Assembly (NCBI RefSeq): GCF_019774615.1
Contig: NZ_CP081497.1
Location: 1 to 64,000 of the forward strand
Reading direction: 5' to 3'
Length of the DNA stretch: 64,000 nucleotides
Source: Streptomyces sp. BHT-5-2
GTDB taxonomy: Bacteria; Actinomycetota; Actinomycetes; Streptomycetales; Streptomycetaceae
Position 1 is the stretch's first letter. Each line of letters opens with the position of its first letter. Below the pieces are notes generated by a model that was given only the letters and a program-made list of their open reading frames with translations, had not been told where the DNA came from and made no database searches. Both the position numbers and the translations under genes were made by a program. Positions 8,017 to 17,257 of the stretch are shown in pieces.

Positions 8017-11000
8017 TCAGTGCCCGGGGTCGCAGCAGGACTCGCGGGCCTGCTGCCGGCCCACCGCCAGCCAGTCGGTGCCCCCCGCCGCGCGCAGCGC
8101 CGGCCCGCCGGGTGCCGGGAACGACTCCACCAGCGCCCGCTGCTCGTACAGTCGGCCGCCCTTGACCACCGCCGAGGTCCGCACCAGCGCCGCGATGTCC
8201 CGGAACGGATCGCCGTCCACCAGCGTCATGTCGGCGAGCTTGCCGACCTCCAGCGTCCCCAGATCGCGCTCCGCGCCGAACGCCCGCGCCGGCAGCACGG
8301 TCGCCGTCCGCAGCGCCTGGGCGACGCTCAACCCGCCCCGGTGCAGCGCCCGCAGGGCCAGATGGAGCGACAGCCCCACCGGCACCAGCGGCTGGTCCGT
8401 GCCCAGCGCCACCAGCCCGCCGCCGTCCAGGATCCGGCGGTAGACCTCCACCTCGATCCCGATGTCGGCCAGCTCCTCCGGCGTCGGCCGGTGCGTGGCG
8501 TTCTCCCGGACGACCGCACTGTCCCACGGCGGCATCAGCCGCGTCACCCGCACGTCCTCGGCCAGCGCCGGATCCGCGCCGATCAGCGGCGACGCCGAGA
8601 ACGGCGTGGCCAGCATGTGCAGCCCGCCGGCCGTGTAGACCTCCGCCACGTCCTCGTACGCGTGCCCGGTGGCGGACACCGCATGCCCGAACTCCAGCCG
8701 CTGGGTGGCCTGGAGATGGGTCGTCAGATCCTGACCCATCTGCAACCCGGGAGTGAGCAGATGACTGCCCGAGCGGACCCCGAGCCGCTCGTGCGCGAAG
8801 CGGGCCGCCTCGGCCATCACCCAACCCGGCGCCCGCACATAGGTCTTGACGAAGTCCCAGTCCAGCGCCGCACCCCGGTCCAGCGACCGCCGCAGCCCGG
8901 CCTGGGTGCGGTGCGCCCGCCCCATGCTGTAGGCCACCCGCCCGCCGTCCAGCAGTTCACCGCAGGTCAACAGCCGCGGCCCGGCCAGCACCCCGGCGGC
9001 CAGCGCCTCCCGCAGCCGCGCCTGCTCGTAGGAGAAGCCGCCGCAGGAGACGGTGGTGGTGATGCCGTACGCGAGCTGTAGCGCGGTCTGCCGGCCGCCG
9101 TACGTCGTCTGCCAGGGATGAGTGTGTGCGTCCCAGAGTCCCGGCAGCACCGTCCGGTCCGCGGCGTCCACCCGCCGGGCGGTGCCGGCGCGGGACGCCC
9201 GGTGCGGCTCCACCGCCGTGATCCGGCCGTTCCGCACCACCACGTCGACGTCCTCGCGGACCGTGTCGCCGGTGCCGTCCCAGAACCGGCCCGCGTGCAC
9301 CACGGTGTCCCGGGCCCGGGCCGGCCGCCGCTCCAGCGCGACCGGAACGGTCCGCGCCGCACCGCCGGACACCGCGACCAGCCGCAGCCGCCCCGCCGAG
9401 AGGTACAGCAGCGTCGTCGAGTCCCCGGACCACGACGGATGGTCCGCGGCCTCCTCCGTCAGCTGCCGCGGCGCACCGTCCGGCGTGCCGTCCGGCCGCA
9501 CCGGCAGCACCCACAGCGCCGACTCGGCGATCACCGCCAGCCACTTCCCGTCCGGCGACCACACCGGACCGGAGTCGTAGCGGTCGGCGATCGAGACGTG
9601 CTCGGCGACCTGGTGCAGCCGGTCCTTCCCGGTCTCCGCGTCGACGATCCGGATGACGTTGTAGCCCTCGCGGAAGCGGTGGTTGAGGCGGTTGCGGTCG
9701 CACAGCGCCAGATGGCGGCCGTCCGGCGACCAGCTGGGCCGGCCCGGCAGCCCGCCCGCGCCCATCGGCGCCGCCAGCGACTTCTCCGAGCCGTCCGCCA
9801 GGGTCCGCACGACGAGATTGCCGAACATGTCCAGCGCCGCCAGCCGTCCGCCGTCCGGCGACAGCGCCGGCTGCACCCGCCCGCCGGACGCCAGCACCGT
9901 CTCCGCACCGGAGCCGAGCTCCCGGCGGCGCACCGCGAACAGCCCGTCCCGGTCGTCCGCGTACACCAGCGCCCGGCCGTCCCGGGACCAACTCGGCGCG
10001 TACACATAGCGGGTGGCCGCCGCACCGGTGATCCGGCGCGGCGCGCCACCACCCGAAGTGGGCGCCACCCACAGGGAGTTGAGGGCGGCGAAGACCACCT
10101 TGCGGCCGTCCGGGGAGAGCGCCGGCAGGTGGATCCCGCGGACCGGCCCGGCCGCCGCGGATTCAAAACCGTAGTCCTTGACGCGGTACCGCGACCGGTC
10201 CACCGGCAGCTGCGCGGTGAACGGGATGGTCTCGGTCCGCTCCGGCGCATCGGGACGGACGATGCGGAACTGCCCACCGGCAGTCACCAGCAGCGCGTCC
10301 CGCGACACCCAGCGCGGCGGCACCGGCTCCACATCGTCGTCCACCGCCACCGCCGCGCCGTCCACCACCAGCGTGCAGGTCGGCCCCGGACGGTCGGTGG
10401 TCCGCAGATACGCCAGCCGTCCGGCGGGGGACAGCGCCGGCACCATCACCTGCGCCGCGGCCGTCTCGGTGTGCTCGGTGCGGACCGCGCCCCGCCCGTC
10501 CGCGGGCACCGACGCCACCGTCCGGGAGACCAGCGCCGTGGTGTCCAGCCGGCCGCGGACGAAGACGATCCGGGTGCCGTCCGGTGACCAGCACGGGTCG
10601 AAGTCCTCCCAGGCGCCGTCCTGATGGGGGCCGTCCTGGCCGGGCAGCCCGGTCACCCGGGTCAGCCGACCGGACGCCACCTCCAGCACCCATAACCGGT
10701 ACGGGCTCCCGACCACCGCGTCGCCGCCGCGCTCGGAGGCGAACGCGATCCGGGTGCCGTCGGGCGACCAGGCCGGGCCGCGGTCGTCCCACGGGCCGTC
10801 GGTCAGCTGCGTCAGCTCCGAACCGTCCGGGGCCAGCGCCCACAGGTGGAAGTTGCCGCCCCGGTAGGCGCAGACCGCGAGACGACGGCCGTCGGGGGAG
10901 AACACCGGGCGGGTGGGCTCCAGATCGGGCGGGGTCAGCGCCCGCGCCGGGCCGCCGGCGCGGGGCAGCGACCACAGGACGTTCTGCACCTCGGCGACCA

Positions 11001-11241
11001 GTCGGTCGCCGGCGGGCGCGAGGGTGGCGGCGCCGTTGGTGGCGGCCGTGAAGGACAGGCCCGTCGCCGCGTCGGCGGCCGGGGCACCGGCCGGTGCGGC
11101 GGGCAGGGCCTCGGCGGTGGGCGCCACGAAGCCCACCAGCCCGGCCGCGGCGGCGGCCGAGGCGGTGCCCTGGAGGAATCTGCGGCGGGAGAGCGGCGCA
11201 TGCGGGATCGGGGCGTGCTCGGAACGGTCTGCGATGTCCAA
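8017..11241 (-). CDS. Tat-exported TolB-propeller / amidohydrolase protein
   Basis: About 1,074 residues. A twin-arginine signal (LSRRRFLQGTASAAAAAGL) is followed by a long WD40/TolB-like beta-propeller with repeated SPDGRxLA and SWSPDGxR blocks (about residues 60-640), then an amidohydrolase domain with the HxH metal motif (LWDAHTHPWQTTYG, near 706), GSHLLTPG, LEFGHAVSATGHAYED and LGTDQPLVPVG. Bacterial members are exported imidazolonepropionase-like hydrolases of unknown substrate. The start is TTG at 11241, preceded by AGGAGG with 4-nt spacing; upstream in-frame ATG would add a non-signal segment. Monocistronic and divergent from the hydrolase at 11409. Confidence 0.85.
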   Translation of the reverse strand: MDIADRSEHAPIPHAPLSRRRFLQGTASAAAAAGLVGFVAPTAEALPAAPAGAPAADAATGLSFTAATNGAATLAPAGDRLVAEVQNVLWSLPRAGGPARALTPPDLEPTRPVFSPDGRRLAVCAYRGGNFHLWALAPDGSELTQLTDGPWDDRGPAWSPDGTRIAFASERGGDAVVGSPYRLWVLEVASGRLTRVTGLPGQDGPHQDGAWEDFDPCWSPDGTRIVFVRGRLDTTALVSRTVASVPADGRGAVRTEHTETAAAQVMVPALSPAGRLAYLRTTDRPGPTCTLVVDGAAVAVDDDVEPVPPRWVSRDALLVTAGGQFRIVRPDAPERTETIPFTAQLPVDRSRYRVKDYGFESAAAGPVRGIHLPALSPDGRKVVFAALNSLWVAPTSGGGAPRRITGAAATRYVYAPSWSRDGRALVYADDRDGLFAVRRRELGSGAETVLASGGRVQPALSPDGGRLAALDMFGNLVVRTLADGSEKSLAAPMGAGGLPGRPSWSPDGRHLALCDRNRLNHRFREGYNVIRIVDAETGKDRLHQVAEHVSIADRYDSGPVWSPDGKWLAVIAESALWVLPVRPDGTPDGAPRQLTEEAADHPSWSGDSTTLLYLSAGRLRLVAVSGGAARTVPVALERRPARARDTVVHAGRFWDGTGDTVREDVDVVVRNGRITAVEPHRASRAGTARRVDAADRTVLPGLWDAHTHPWQTTYGGRQTALQLAYGITTTVSCGGFSYEQARLREALAAGVLAGPRLLTCGELLDGGRVAYSMGRAHRTQAGLRRSLDRGAALDWDFVKTYVRAPGWVMAEAARFAHERLGVRSGSHLLTPGLQMGQDLTTHLQATQRLEFGHAVSATGHAYEDVAEVYTAGGLHMLATPFSASPLIGADPALAEDVRVTRLMPPWDSAVVRENATHRPTPEELADIGIEVEVYRRILDGGGLVALGTDQPLVPVGLSLHLALRALHRGGLSVAQALRTATVLPARAFGAERDLGTLEVGKLADMTLVDGDPFRDIAALVRTSAVVKGGRLYEQRALVESFPAPGGPALRAAGGTDWLAVGRQQARESCCDPGH

Positions 11242-11408
11242 CGATCCTCCTGTGAAAGGGGGTTGCGGCACAGTGCCGGCACAGAACCGCCTGATCGTTG
11301 CACGCCGGACGGGCCGCGGGCCATGTCCTTGCGCGCGCCCCGTGGCCAACCGCCGCCCCGCGGGCCAGAGTGGGCGCGACCGACCACCGCCCGCCCCAGG
11401 GGAGCACC

Positions 11409-12323
11409 ATGCAGCAGGACGTCCACGAGGCCCGCGACGGCGCCCGCATCGCCACCTACACCTGGCTCCCGGAGGCCGGTACCCCGCGCGCCCTGGTCCA
11501 GATCGCCCACGGCGCCGCCGAACACGCCCGTCGCTACGACCGCTTCGCGCGCTTCCTGACCGGCCACGGCTATGCCGTCGTCGCCTCCGACCACCGTGGC
11601 CACGGCGCCACCGCCGCCTCCACCGGCGGCCGCGGGGTGACCGGCGAGGACGCCTGGCGGGCCGTCGTCGGCGACCTCAAGGCCCTCGGCGACCGCACCG
11701 CCGCCGCCCACCCCGGCCTCCCCCTCGTCCTCCTCGGCCACAGCATGGGCGCGATGCTGGCCCGCGACTACGCCCAGGAGTACGGCGCCGACCTCGCCGG
11801 CCTGATCCTCACCGGCACCTTCCGCACCCTGCCGAGCCTCGACATCGACGCCGCCACCGCCGAACTGGAGGCGGAGATCGCCGCACACGGCCGGGCCCAC
11901 CCCTCCCCGTTCCTCCCGCGCACCTTCGGCTCCTTCAACGACGCCTTCGCGCACCGCACCGGCTACGAGTGGCTCTCCCGCGACACCGCCGAGGTCGACC
12001 GCTACGCCGCCGACGAGGACTGCGGCTTCCCGTTCTGCGCCGGTCTCGTCCTCGACTGGGTACGCGCCATCCGCAAGATCAACGACCCAGCCCACCTCGC
12101 CCGCATCCCCCGTGGCCTGCCGATCCATGTCGCGGTCGGCGACCAGGACCCCTGCCACCAGCGGATGACCCTGGTCCACGAACTCCTGGAGGACTTCCGC
12201 TACCTCGGCATCCGCGACCTGACCTGGCGCGCCTACCCGGAGGCCCGCCACGAGATCCTCAACGAGACCAACCGCGACGAGGTCCGGCACGACCTGCTGG
12301 CCTGGCTCGACAAGCACATCTGA
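11409..12323 (+). CDS. Alpha/beta hydrolase, monoacylglycerol lipase type
   Basis: 304-residue serine hydrolase of the lysophospholipase/monoacylglycerol lipase group. An oxyanion segment (QIAHGAAEHARRYDRFA), nucleophile elbow LLGHSMGAML (Ser near residue 114), Asp in VAVGDQDP (about 247) and His in PEARHEILNET (about 281) give a full triad. No signal peptide. The ATG follows GGGGAGCACC. Substrate is likely a monoacylglycerol or lysophospholipid by family; not proven here. Convergent with the transketolase gene at 12385. Confidence 0.88.
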   Translation: MQQDVHEARDGARIATYTWLPEAGTPRALVQIAHGAAEHARRYDRFARFLTGHGYAVVASDHRGHGATAASTGGRGVTGEDAWRAVVGDLKALGDRTAAAHPGLPLVLLGHSMGAMLARDYAQEYGADLAGLILTGTFRTLPSLDIDAATAELEAEIAAHGRAHPSPFLPRTFGSFNDAFAHRTGYEWLSRDTAEVDRYAADEDCGFPFCAGLVLDWVRAIRKINDPAHLARIPRGLPIHVAVGDQDPCHQRMTLVHELLEDFRYLGIRDLTWRAYPEARHEILNETNRDEVRHDLLAWLDKHI

Positions 12324-12384
12324 TCCCCCGTCACCGCCCTGCCCCGCCCGTCACCGCGCCGCCCGCCCCGCCACCGGCGGCGGG

Positions 12385-13287
12385 CTACCCGCCGAGGAAG
12401 CCGGCGATCCGCCCCCGCAGGCCCCGCGGGTCGAGCCCATGGGCGGCCAGATGCTCGTCGAGCTGCCCGTAGCGGCGCAGCTCCCGGCGGCCGACCCCGA
12501 GCCCCAGCACCCGGTGCGGCCGGTCCGCCAGGGCGTCGCCGGCCTCGCGGGCCGAGGTCCCGGCCAGATACGGCTCGACCAGCACCACGTCCGAGGAGCC
12601 GGCGGCCCCGGCGGCGGCCCGCAGCGCCCGGCCGTCGAAGGGCCGCACGGTGGTCGCGTAGAGCACCGTCACGTCCAGCCCCTCGGTTGCGGCGAGCACG
12701 TTGTCCAGCATCGGCCCGACCGCGACCACCACCCCGCGGCGGCCCTCTCGCGCGGTGTGGAACCCCGCCCCGTCCACCGGCCGCGGCGCCTCGTTGACCT
12801 GCACGGACAGCCGCACGTACACCTTGTCGTCGCCGGCCGCCGCGGCCTTCCGCAGCAGCACCTCGGCCTCGTCCGGGTGACCGGGCACATGCACGGTCCA
12901 GTCGTCGAGGGTGTCCAGCAGCGCCACATCGCCCGGCGCCATATGGGTGAAGCCGCCGCTCGGCCAGTCATAGGAGGCGCCGGCGCTCACCAGCACCCCG
13001 CCGGTGCCCTGGTGGCCGAAGTCCAGCTTGAGCTGCTCGAAGGGGCGCTCCACCAGGAAACTGGCGAAGGTGTGCAGCACCGGCCGCAGCCCGGTCAGCG
13101 CCAGCCCGCCGCCGACCCCGACCAGCAGCTGCTCGCGGATGCCGACGTTCACCACCCGCTCGGGGTGCCGCCGGGCCGCTTCCGCGAAGCCGTCGAGGCC
13201 GATGTCGGCGAGCACCACGGCCAGCCGGGGGTCCTCGTCCAGCAACCGGGAGCCGACCGCGGCGAAACGCTCACGCATGGTGTCCAT
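12385..13287 (-). CDS. Transketolase-like C-terminal subunit
   Basis: 300-residue C-terminal half of a transketolase-like enzyme: pyrimidine-binding domain (RVVNVGIREQLLVGVGGGLA, with the TPP-activating Glu in GIREQ) and transketolase C-terminal domain (VLYATTVRPFDG, DVVLVEPYLAGT). It pairs with the next upstream gene, which holds the TPP pyrophosphate domain, to make a two-subunit enzyme. Start ATG at 13287 (MDTMRERF). The gap to the N-subunit gene is about 60 bp and both are on the minus strand, so they form an operon. Confidence 0.88.
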   Translation of the reverse strand: MDTMRERFAAVGSRLLDEDPRLAVVLADIGLDGFAEAARRHPERVVNVGIREQLLVGVGGGLALTGLRPVLHTFASFLVERPFEQLKLDFGHQGTGGVLVSAGASYDWPSGGFTHMAPGDVALLDTLDDWTVHVPGHPDEAEVLLRKAAAAGDDKVYVRLSVQVNEAPRPVDGAGFHTAREGRRGVVVAVGPMLDNVLAATEGLDVTVLYATTVRPFDGRALRAAAGAAGSSDVVLVEPYLAGTSAREAGDALADRPHRVLGLGVGRRELRRYGQLDEHLAAHGLDPRGLRGRIAGFLGG

Positions 13288-13348
13288 CACTGAAGACCTT
13301 TCACAAGAGGGGGAATCGGGGGGAGTTCCGGGCAAGCCGTGCGCGTTT

Positions 13349-14116
13349 TCAGCCGACGTTGCCCGGCCTCCCGGGGCTCCCGGGGGCGATGGGGTTCTTC
13401 GGCTCGACGCGGGCGACCACCGCGTGCGGCCGGCCCGGGTGGGGGGCGCGGAACGCCTCGTACAGTGCCGCGTGGTCGCGGCCGTCCACGGTGGCGGCGG
13501 ACCAGCCCGCGGCCTCGAAACGGGAGGCGATCCCGCCGCGCCAGCCGTGGGTGGCCGAGGAGTTGTCGACGACGAGGGTGTGCAGCCGGTCCAGTCCGGC
13601 CGGGCCGGCGAAGGCGAGCGCCTCGTGGTTGCTGCCCTCGTCCAGTTCGGCGTCGCCGATCAGCACCCACACCGCCGGTCCGGTGCGGCCCTGGGCGCGC
13701 AGCCCCAGTGCGGTGCCGACGGCCAGCGGCAGCCCGTGCCCGAGCGATCCGCTGCCGATCTCGACACCGGGCACCAGCGTCCGGTCGGGGTGGTGGCCGA
13801 GCGGTGACTCGTACGAGCCGAAGCCCGGCAGCCAGTCGGCGGGGAAGAAGCCCTTGGCGGCCAGCACGGCGTAGTACGCCATCGGGCCGTGGCCCTTGGA
13901 AAGCAGGAAGCGGTCCCGGTCGGGGTCGGCGGTCGTGCCGGGGGAGACCCGCAGCACCCGGTCGTAGAGCACCCAGAGGGCGTCGAGGGTGGAGGTGGCC
14001 GCCGGGCCGTGCTTCTCGTCGCCGGTCATCAGCCCCATCAGCCGGGGCAGTTCACCGAATCCGCGGGCGCCGTGCAGAGGGGCGGCCACGGTGGGGTCCG
14101 TCGCTGTCGTCGTCAT
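13349..14116 (-). CDS. Transketolase-like N-terminal subunit
   Basis: 255-residue TPP-binding half of the split transketolase. FLLSKGHGPMAYYAVLAAKG, GSGSLGHGLPLAVGTALG and the GDG-type metal/TPP motif LIGDAELDEGSNHEALAFA with HTLVVDNSSATHGW are visible. It is upstream of, and would be cotranscribed with, the C-subunit at 12385. Split transketolases in actinobacteria often serve special pentose or secondary metabolism, but nothing next to this pair shows a pathway. Confidence 0.88.
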   Translation of the reverse strand: MTTTATDPTVAAPLHGARGFGELPRLMGLMTGDEKHGPAATSTLDALWVLYDRVLRVSPGTTADPDRDRFLLSKGHGPMAYYAVLAAKGFFPADWLPGFGSYESPLGHHPDRTLVPGVEIGSGSLGHGLPLAVGTALGLRAQGRTGPAVWVLIGDAELDEGSNHEALAFAGPAGLDRLHTLVVDNSSATHGWRGGIASRFEAAGWSAATVDGRDHAALYEAFRAPHPGRPHAVVARVEPKNPIAPGSPGRPGNVG

Positions 14117-14309
14117 GGGACAGAGCCTGCAACCTCAACCAATCTTGAGGTCAAGGCGAGGGTCGCGAGAGGGTGGCGCGCGGTGGCTGGGCTCGCCCGC
14201 CACCTGCCCCGTTGCCGGCGCCGGCCGGGAAATGGCAGCACGCACCCTCTGACATGGGGTATTGTTCTCATGCACGAACGCCCGGGGAGTCCTCCGGAGC
14301 ATCGGGCAG

Positions 14310-14383
<74 letters not shown>

Positions 14384-14402
14384 CTTACGGAAACGTGAGT
14401 CA

Positions 14403-14434
14403 GAGGCCGTGTCGGAAATTTCCGATACGGCCTC
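14403..14434 (+). terminator. Terminator hairpin after tRNA-Pro
   Basis: GAGGCCGTGTCGGAA and TTCCGATACGGCCTC form a 15-bp stem with one G-T wobble and a two-base loop, followed by TTCGCG. Its position 20 bp past the tRNA suggests it ends that transcript. Confidence 0.75.
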
Positions 14435-14778
14435 TTCGCGTTGCCCGCCGGTGCCGGATGTCCGCGAAAGATGGCCGGAAATCGGCGTCGTGACGCTCTG
14501 GAGCGGAACCACGCTCCCCGGCGGTGCCGCCCTCGCCCCCGAAGCCGTACGCCAGTTGGCCGTCCGGGGCGCCCGCGGAGACCCGCCGTCCCAGCTCACC
14601 GCGCCTGAGGGCCTCTTCGATCGAGGGGTCGTTGTTGCCTTGTCACTCAACTCGCGGTTAAGTTCGGTGCTCCTCACTGTCCGTATGTGGACTGGTGCGG
14701 GGTGTTCGTGCCGTGACAGGATGGGGGTGAGGTCGCGATGGCCTTAACTGCTCGTTGGGGCAACTCGGGGAACGGGGG
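14435..14778. other. Intergenic stretch, no confident gene
   Basis: No recognisable gene. On the minus strand about 14500-14640 has coding-like GC3 (DPSIEEALRRGELGRR then DGQLAYGFGGEG) but it follows directly on a TGA with no start, so it is at most a remnant that I cannot name. The promoter of the XRE operon should lie in the last ~100 bp. Confidence 0.4.
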
Positions 14779-15285
14779 ATGACAGTGGGGGGCGACAGCC
14801 GGGCCAAGGGGGAGGGCAGCGTGCTCGCGGAACGGCTCAACCACCTCTTCGCGCACATGCACCCACCGGGCGCCCCGTACACCAACGCCCATGTGGCCGA
14901 CGAGATCAGCCAGGGGACGGCGGAGTACGGCGGGGTCAAGGTGACCGAGCAGTACCTCTCGATGCTGCGCAACGGACGGCGGACGAACCCCGGCCCCGAA
15001 CTCCTGCGCGCGCTGGCGAAGTTCTTCGCGGTCCCCGTCGGGTATCTGCTGGGGGACCTCTCGCAGCCGCAGGCCGCGCGGGTGGAGGAGGAGGTCAAGT
15101 TCCTCGCCGCCATGCGGGATCAGCGGGTGCGTGCCATCGCACTGCGCTCGGTCGGGCTGCCCCCGGAGGTCCAGGACAGCCTGACGACGATCATCTCCCA
15201 GTTCCGCCGGCAGATGAACCTGCCGGACGGCCCGCCGGAGCAGGGTGGTGATCGGCGTGGCGCACGGCCCGATACGGACCGCTGA
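14779..15285 (+). CDS. XRE-family helix-turn-helix regulator
   Basis: 168 residues with one HTH domain at about 10-95 (NAHVADEISQG, then VTEQYLSMLRNGRRTNPGPE and LAKFFAVPVGYLLGD). The rest is a helical tail (VQDSLTTIISQFRRQM). It is first in a three-gene operon with an ImmA/IrrE-type protease and a multi-pass membrane protein. By analogy with ImmR-ImmA and DdrO-IrrE pairs it may be the cleavage target of the next gene's product; that is inference. ATG at 14779 follows AACGGGGG. Confidence 0.85.
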   Translation: MTVGGDSRAKGEGSVLAERLNHLFAHMHPPGAPYTNAHVADEISQGTAEYGGVKVTEQYLSMLRNGRRTNPGPELLRALAKFFAVPVGYLLGDLSQPQAARVEEEVKFLAAMRDQRVRAIALRSVGLPPEVQDSLTTIISQFRRQMNLPDGPPEQGGDRRGARPDTDR

Positions 15286-15340
15286 GCGCGACCGGATCTT
15301 CACTACCTGGCGGGGGGCCGGACACGAGGACGGGACGAGC

Positions 15341-15919
15341 ATGCGAGTGGGGCAGATGCGCAGGCGGTGCAAGCAGCTCATCAAGGAGCTGCGGCTGCCC
15401 GCCTCGACCGATCTGCGGGGGATCTGCGACATCGTCGCTGCCCGGGTGGAACGGCCCGTCCACCTGGTGCCGATGAGCCTGGGCGGCGTGGTCTCGGGCA
15501 TGACCGCCACCACCGAGGACGGCTACTGGGTCTTCTACGAACTCCGGACCTCGCCCTGGCACCAGACCCACATCGTGCTGCACGAACTCAGCCACCTCCT
15601 CCTCGGCCACGCCCAGGACCCCGCCGTCACCGAGGACGCGCTGCGGATGTGGACCCCGTCCGTCGACGTCGCCACCGCCATGCGGCGGATGGGCCTGACC
15701 ATGGGCTTCGCCCGGCACCACGGCTACGACAACCTCGCCGAGCGGGAGACCGAGGTGCTCGGCACGCTCCTGATGGAGCACGTGGTGCCCGCCGCGGCGG
15801 AGCGCGAACTCCCGCTGGAGGGGCCGGCCGCCGAGGTCGCGGCGGCCCTGGGCCCCGCCCTCCAGCACATCCGGCACCAGCAGGTGGCCGCCGGGCCGAA
15901 GGGGGAGGCCGGTGTTTGA
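15341..15919 (+). CDS. ImmA/IrrE-type metallopeptidase
   Basis: About 192 residues. The zinc-peptidase signature HIVLHELSHLLLGH (HExxH as HELSH) is clear, with a possible third ligand Glu in LAERETEVLGTLLM. The N-terminal MRRRCKQLIKELRLP and DIVAARVERPVHLVPM segments are typical of this family beside XRE regulators. Start is uncertain: ATG 15341 gives the family-like N-terminus; GTG 15245 would add 32 residues and overlap the XRE gene by 41 bp. The stop overlaps the next gene by 8 bp. Role: likely cleaves or senses through the neighbouring XRE repressor (inference). Confidence 0.85.
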   Translation: MRVGQMRRRCKQLIKELRLPASTDLRGICDIVAARVERPVHLVPMSLGGVVSGMTATTEDGYWVFYELRTSPWHQTHIVLHELSHLLLGHAQDPAVTEDALRMWTPSVDVATAMRRMGLTMGFARHHGYDNLAERETEVLGTLLMEHVVPAAAERELPLEGPAAEVAAALGPALQHIRHQQVAAGPKGEAGV

Positions 15920-17132
15920 CGTCGTCTACCTCTGCTTCGGGGCCGCCGCCTGGGCACTCGTGGCCTACAAGGCCGTCGCCTGGTTCCGGGACCGCTCCAA
16001 CACCGACCTGGGCCTCGCCTGTGTGATGACCGGCGGCGTGGCCACCGTCTTCCTCTTCTCCGCGCCCAGCCTCTACCGCGGGTTCGACCGGCTGGTCGGC
16101 GTCGCCAACCTCGCCATGGTCTTCCTGTACTCCTCCGTCGTGGTGTTCGCCGCCGGGGCGCTGGTGCTGCTGCTCCGCTGGACGGCCGGCGAGGGCGACG
16201 CGGCCCGGACGCGGGCCCGCGCCCGGGCCCGGGCGGCGGTCGGCGCGGTCGCGCTCCTGTGGGCGGTGGCCGTCACCGGCTTCGCCGTGGGCCGCCCGGA
16301 CGCCGTGGAACACCCCCGCGACTTCTCCACCGCCTACACCGACGCCCCCGGCGTGATGGTCTTCCTGGTGCTGTATCTGGCCATCTTCGGGGCGAGCCTG
16401 GCCGGCCTGGGCACGCTCTGCCCGCGCTACGCCGCCCGGCTCGGCGGCTCCTGGCTGGCCCGCGGACTGCGGGTGCTGGCCGCCGGCTGCTGGCTCGGCC
16501 TGGTCTACTGCGCCTGCAAGGTCGTCGGATTCGTCCTGTCGTGGACCGGGCACCCGGCGCTCTGGCTCTCCAACGGCGTCGCCCCGCTCAGCGCCTCGGT
16601 CGCCGCGATCCTCGTCCTCGCCGGCTTCAGCCTGCCCGCGGCCGGCCCCCGCGTCGCCGCCTGGCGCCGGCTGCGCCGCCTGACACCGCTGTGGCGGACC
16701 GTCACCGCGCAGACCCCCGAGGTCACCATGGACGGCTCCCGGTGGTCCGGCCGCTGGCCCTTCGCCGACCTGGAATGGCGCGCCAACCGCCAGATGGCCG
16801 AGATCCGCGACGTCCAGCGCGGCATCCGCCACCACGTCGAGTCCGACGCCGTCGACATCGTCCTGGAGCGCGCCCGCGCGGTCTCCCTGGACGACCGGCA
16901 ACTGGCCGCGGTCGCCGAGGCGGCCGCCCTCCGACGCGGCCTGGAGAACCGCGCGGTCGGCCATGTCCCCGCCCACGGCGCCGACAGCGTGGTGGTCGCC
17001 GACGGTCGGGAGGCCGCCGAACTCTCCGCCGAATACGAGCACTTGGCCATGGTCGCGGACGTCTACCGTTCGCCGCTGATCGAGACCGTGCTCACCGAGT
17101 TGCGGCAGCGCAGCGCCACCTTGCGCAGCTGA
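15912..17132 (+). CDS. Multi-pass membrane protein, MAB_1171c-type putative transporter
   Basis: 406 residues. About seven hydrophobic helices span residues 1-250 (VVYLCFGAAAWALVAYKAVA; TGGVATVFLFSAPSLY; VANLAMVFLYSSVVVFAAGA; VGAVALLWAVAVTGFAVG; GVMVFLVLYLAIFGASLAGL; VLAAGCWLGLVYCACKVVGF; ASVAAILVLAGFSL), then a ~150-residue soluble tail (RLTPLWRTVT, FADLEWRANRQMAEIRDVQ). This architecture recurs downstream of XRE plus ImmA-type genes in actinobacteria. GTG 15912 overlaps the protease gene by 8 bp. Transport is only a database-style label; a membrane sensor or protease partner is equally possible. Confidence 0.75.
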   Translation: MFDVVYLCFGAAAWALVAYKAVAWFRDRSNTDLGLACVMTGGVATVFLFSAPSLYRGFDRLVGVANLAMVFLYSSVVVFAAGALVLLLRWTAGEGDAARTRARARARAAVGAVALLWAVAVTGFAVGRPDAVEHPRDFSTAYTDAPGVMVFLVLYLAIFGASLAGLGTLCPRYAARLGGSWLARGLRVLAAGCWLGLVYCACKVVGFVLSWTGHPALWLSNGVAPLSASVAAILVLAGFSLPAAGPRVAAWRRLRRLTPLWRTVTAQTPEVTMDGSRWSGRWPFADLEWRANRQMAEIRDVQRGIRHHVESDAVDIVLERARAVSLDDRQLAAVAEAAALRRGLENRAVGHVPAHGADSVVVADGREAAELSAEYEHLAMVADVYRSPLIETVLTELRQRSATLRS

Positions 17133-17192
17133 CCGCGACCCCGAAGACGGGGTGGCCCGGTACGGGGGTCCGGGCCTCCCGCTCCGCGCACG

Positions 17193-17221
17193 GCGGCACC
17201 GGCCCATGTGGCCGGTGCCGC
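17193..17221 (+). terminator. Hairpin after XRE-protease-membrane operon
   Basis: GCGGCACCGGCC and GGCCGGTGCCGC form a perfect 12-bp stem around CATGT. There is no T-tract. It sits 60 bp past the operon and 37 bp before the P450 start. Confidence 0.5.
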
Positions 17222-17257
17222 ACGGCGCCCCCACCCGTTGATCTACGCTCGGACGCC

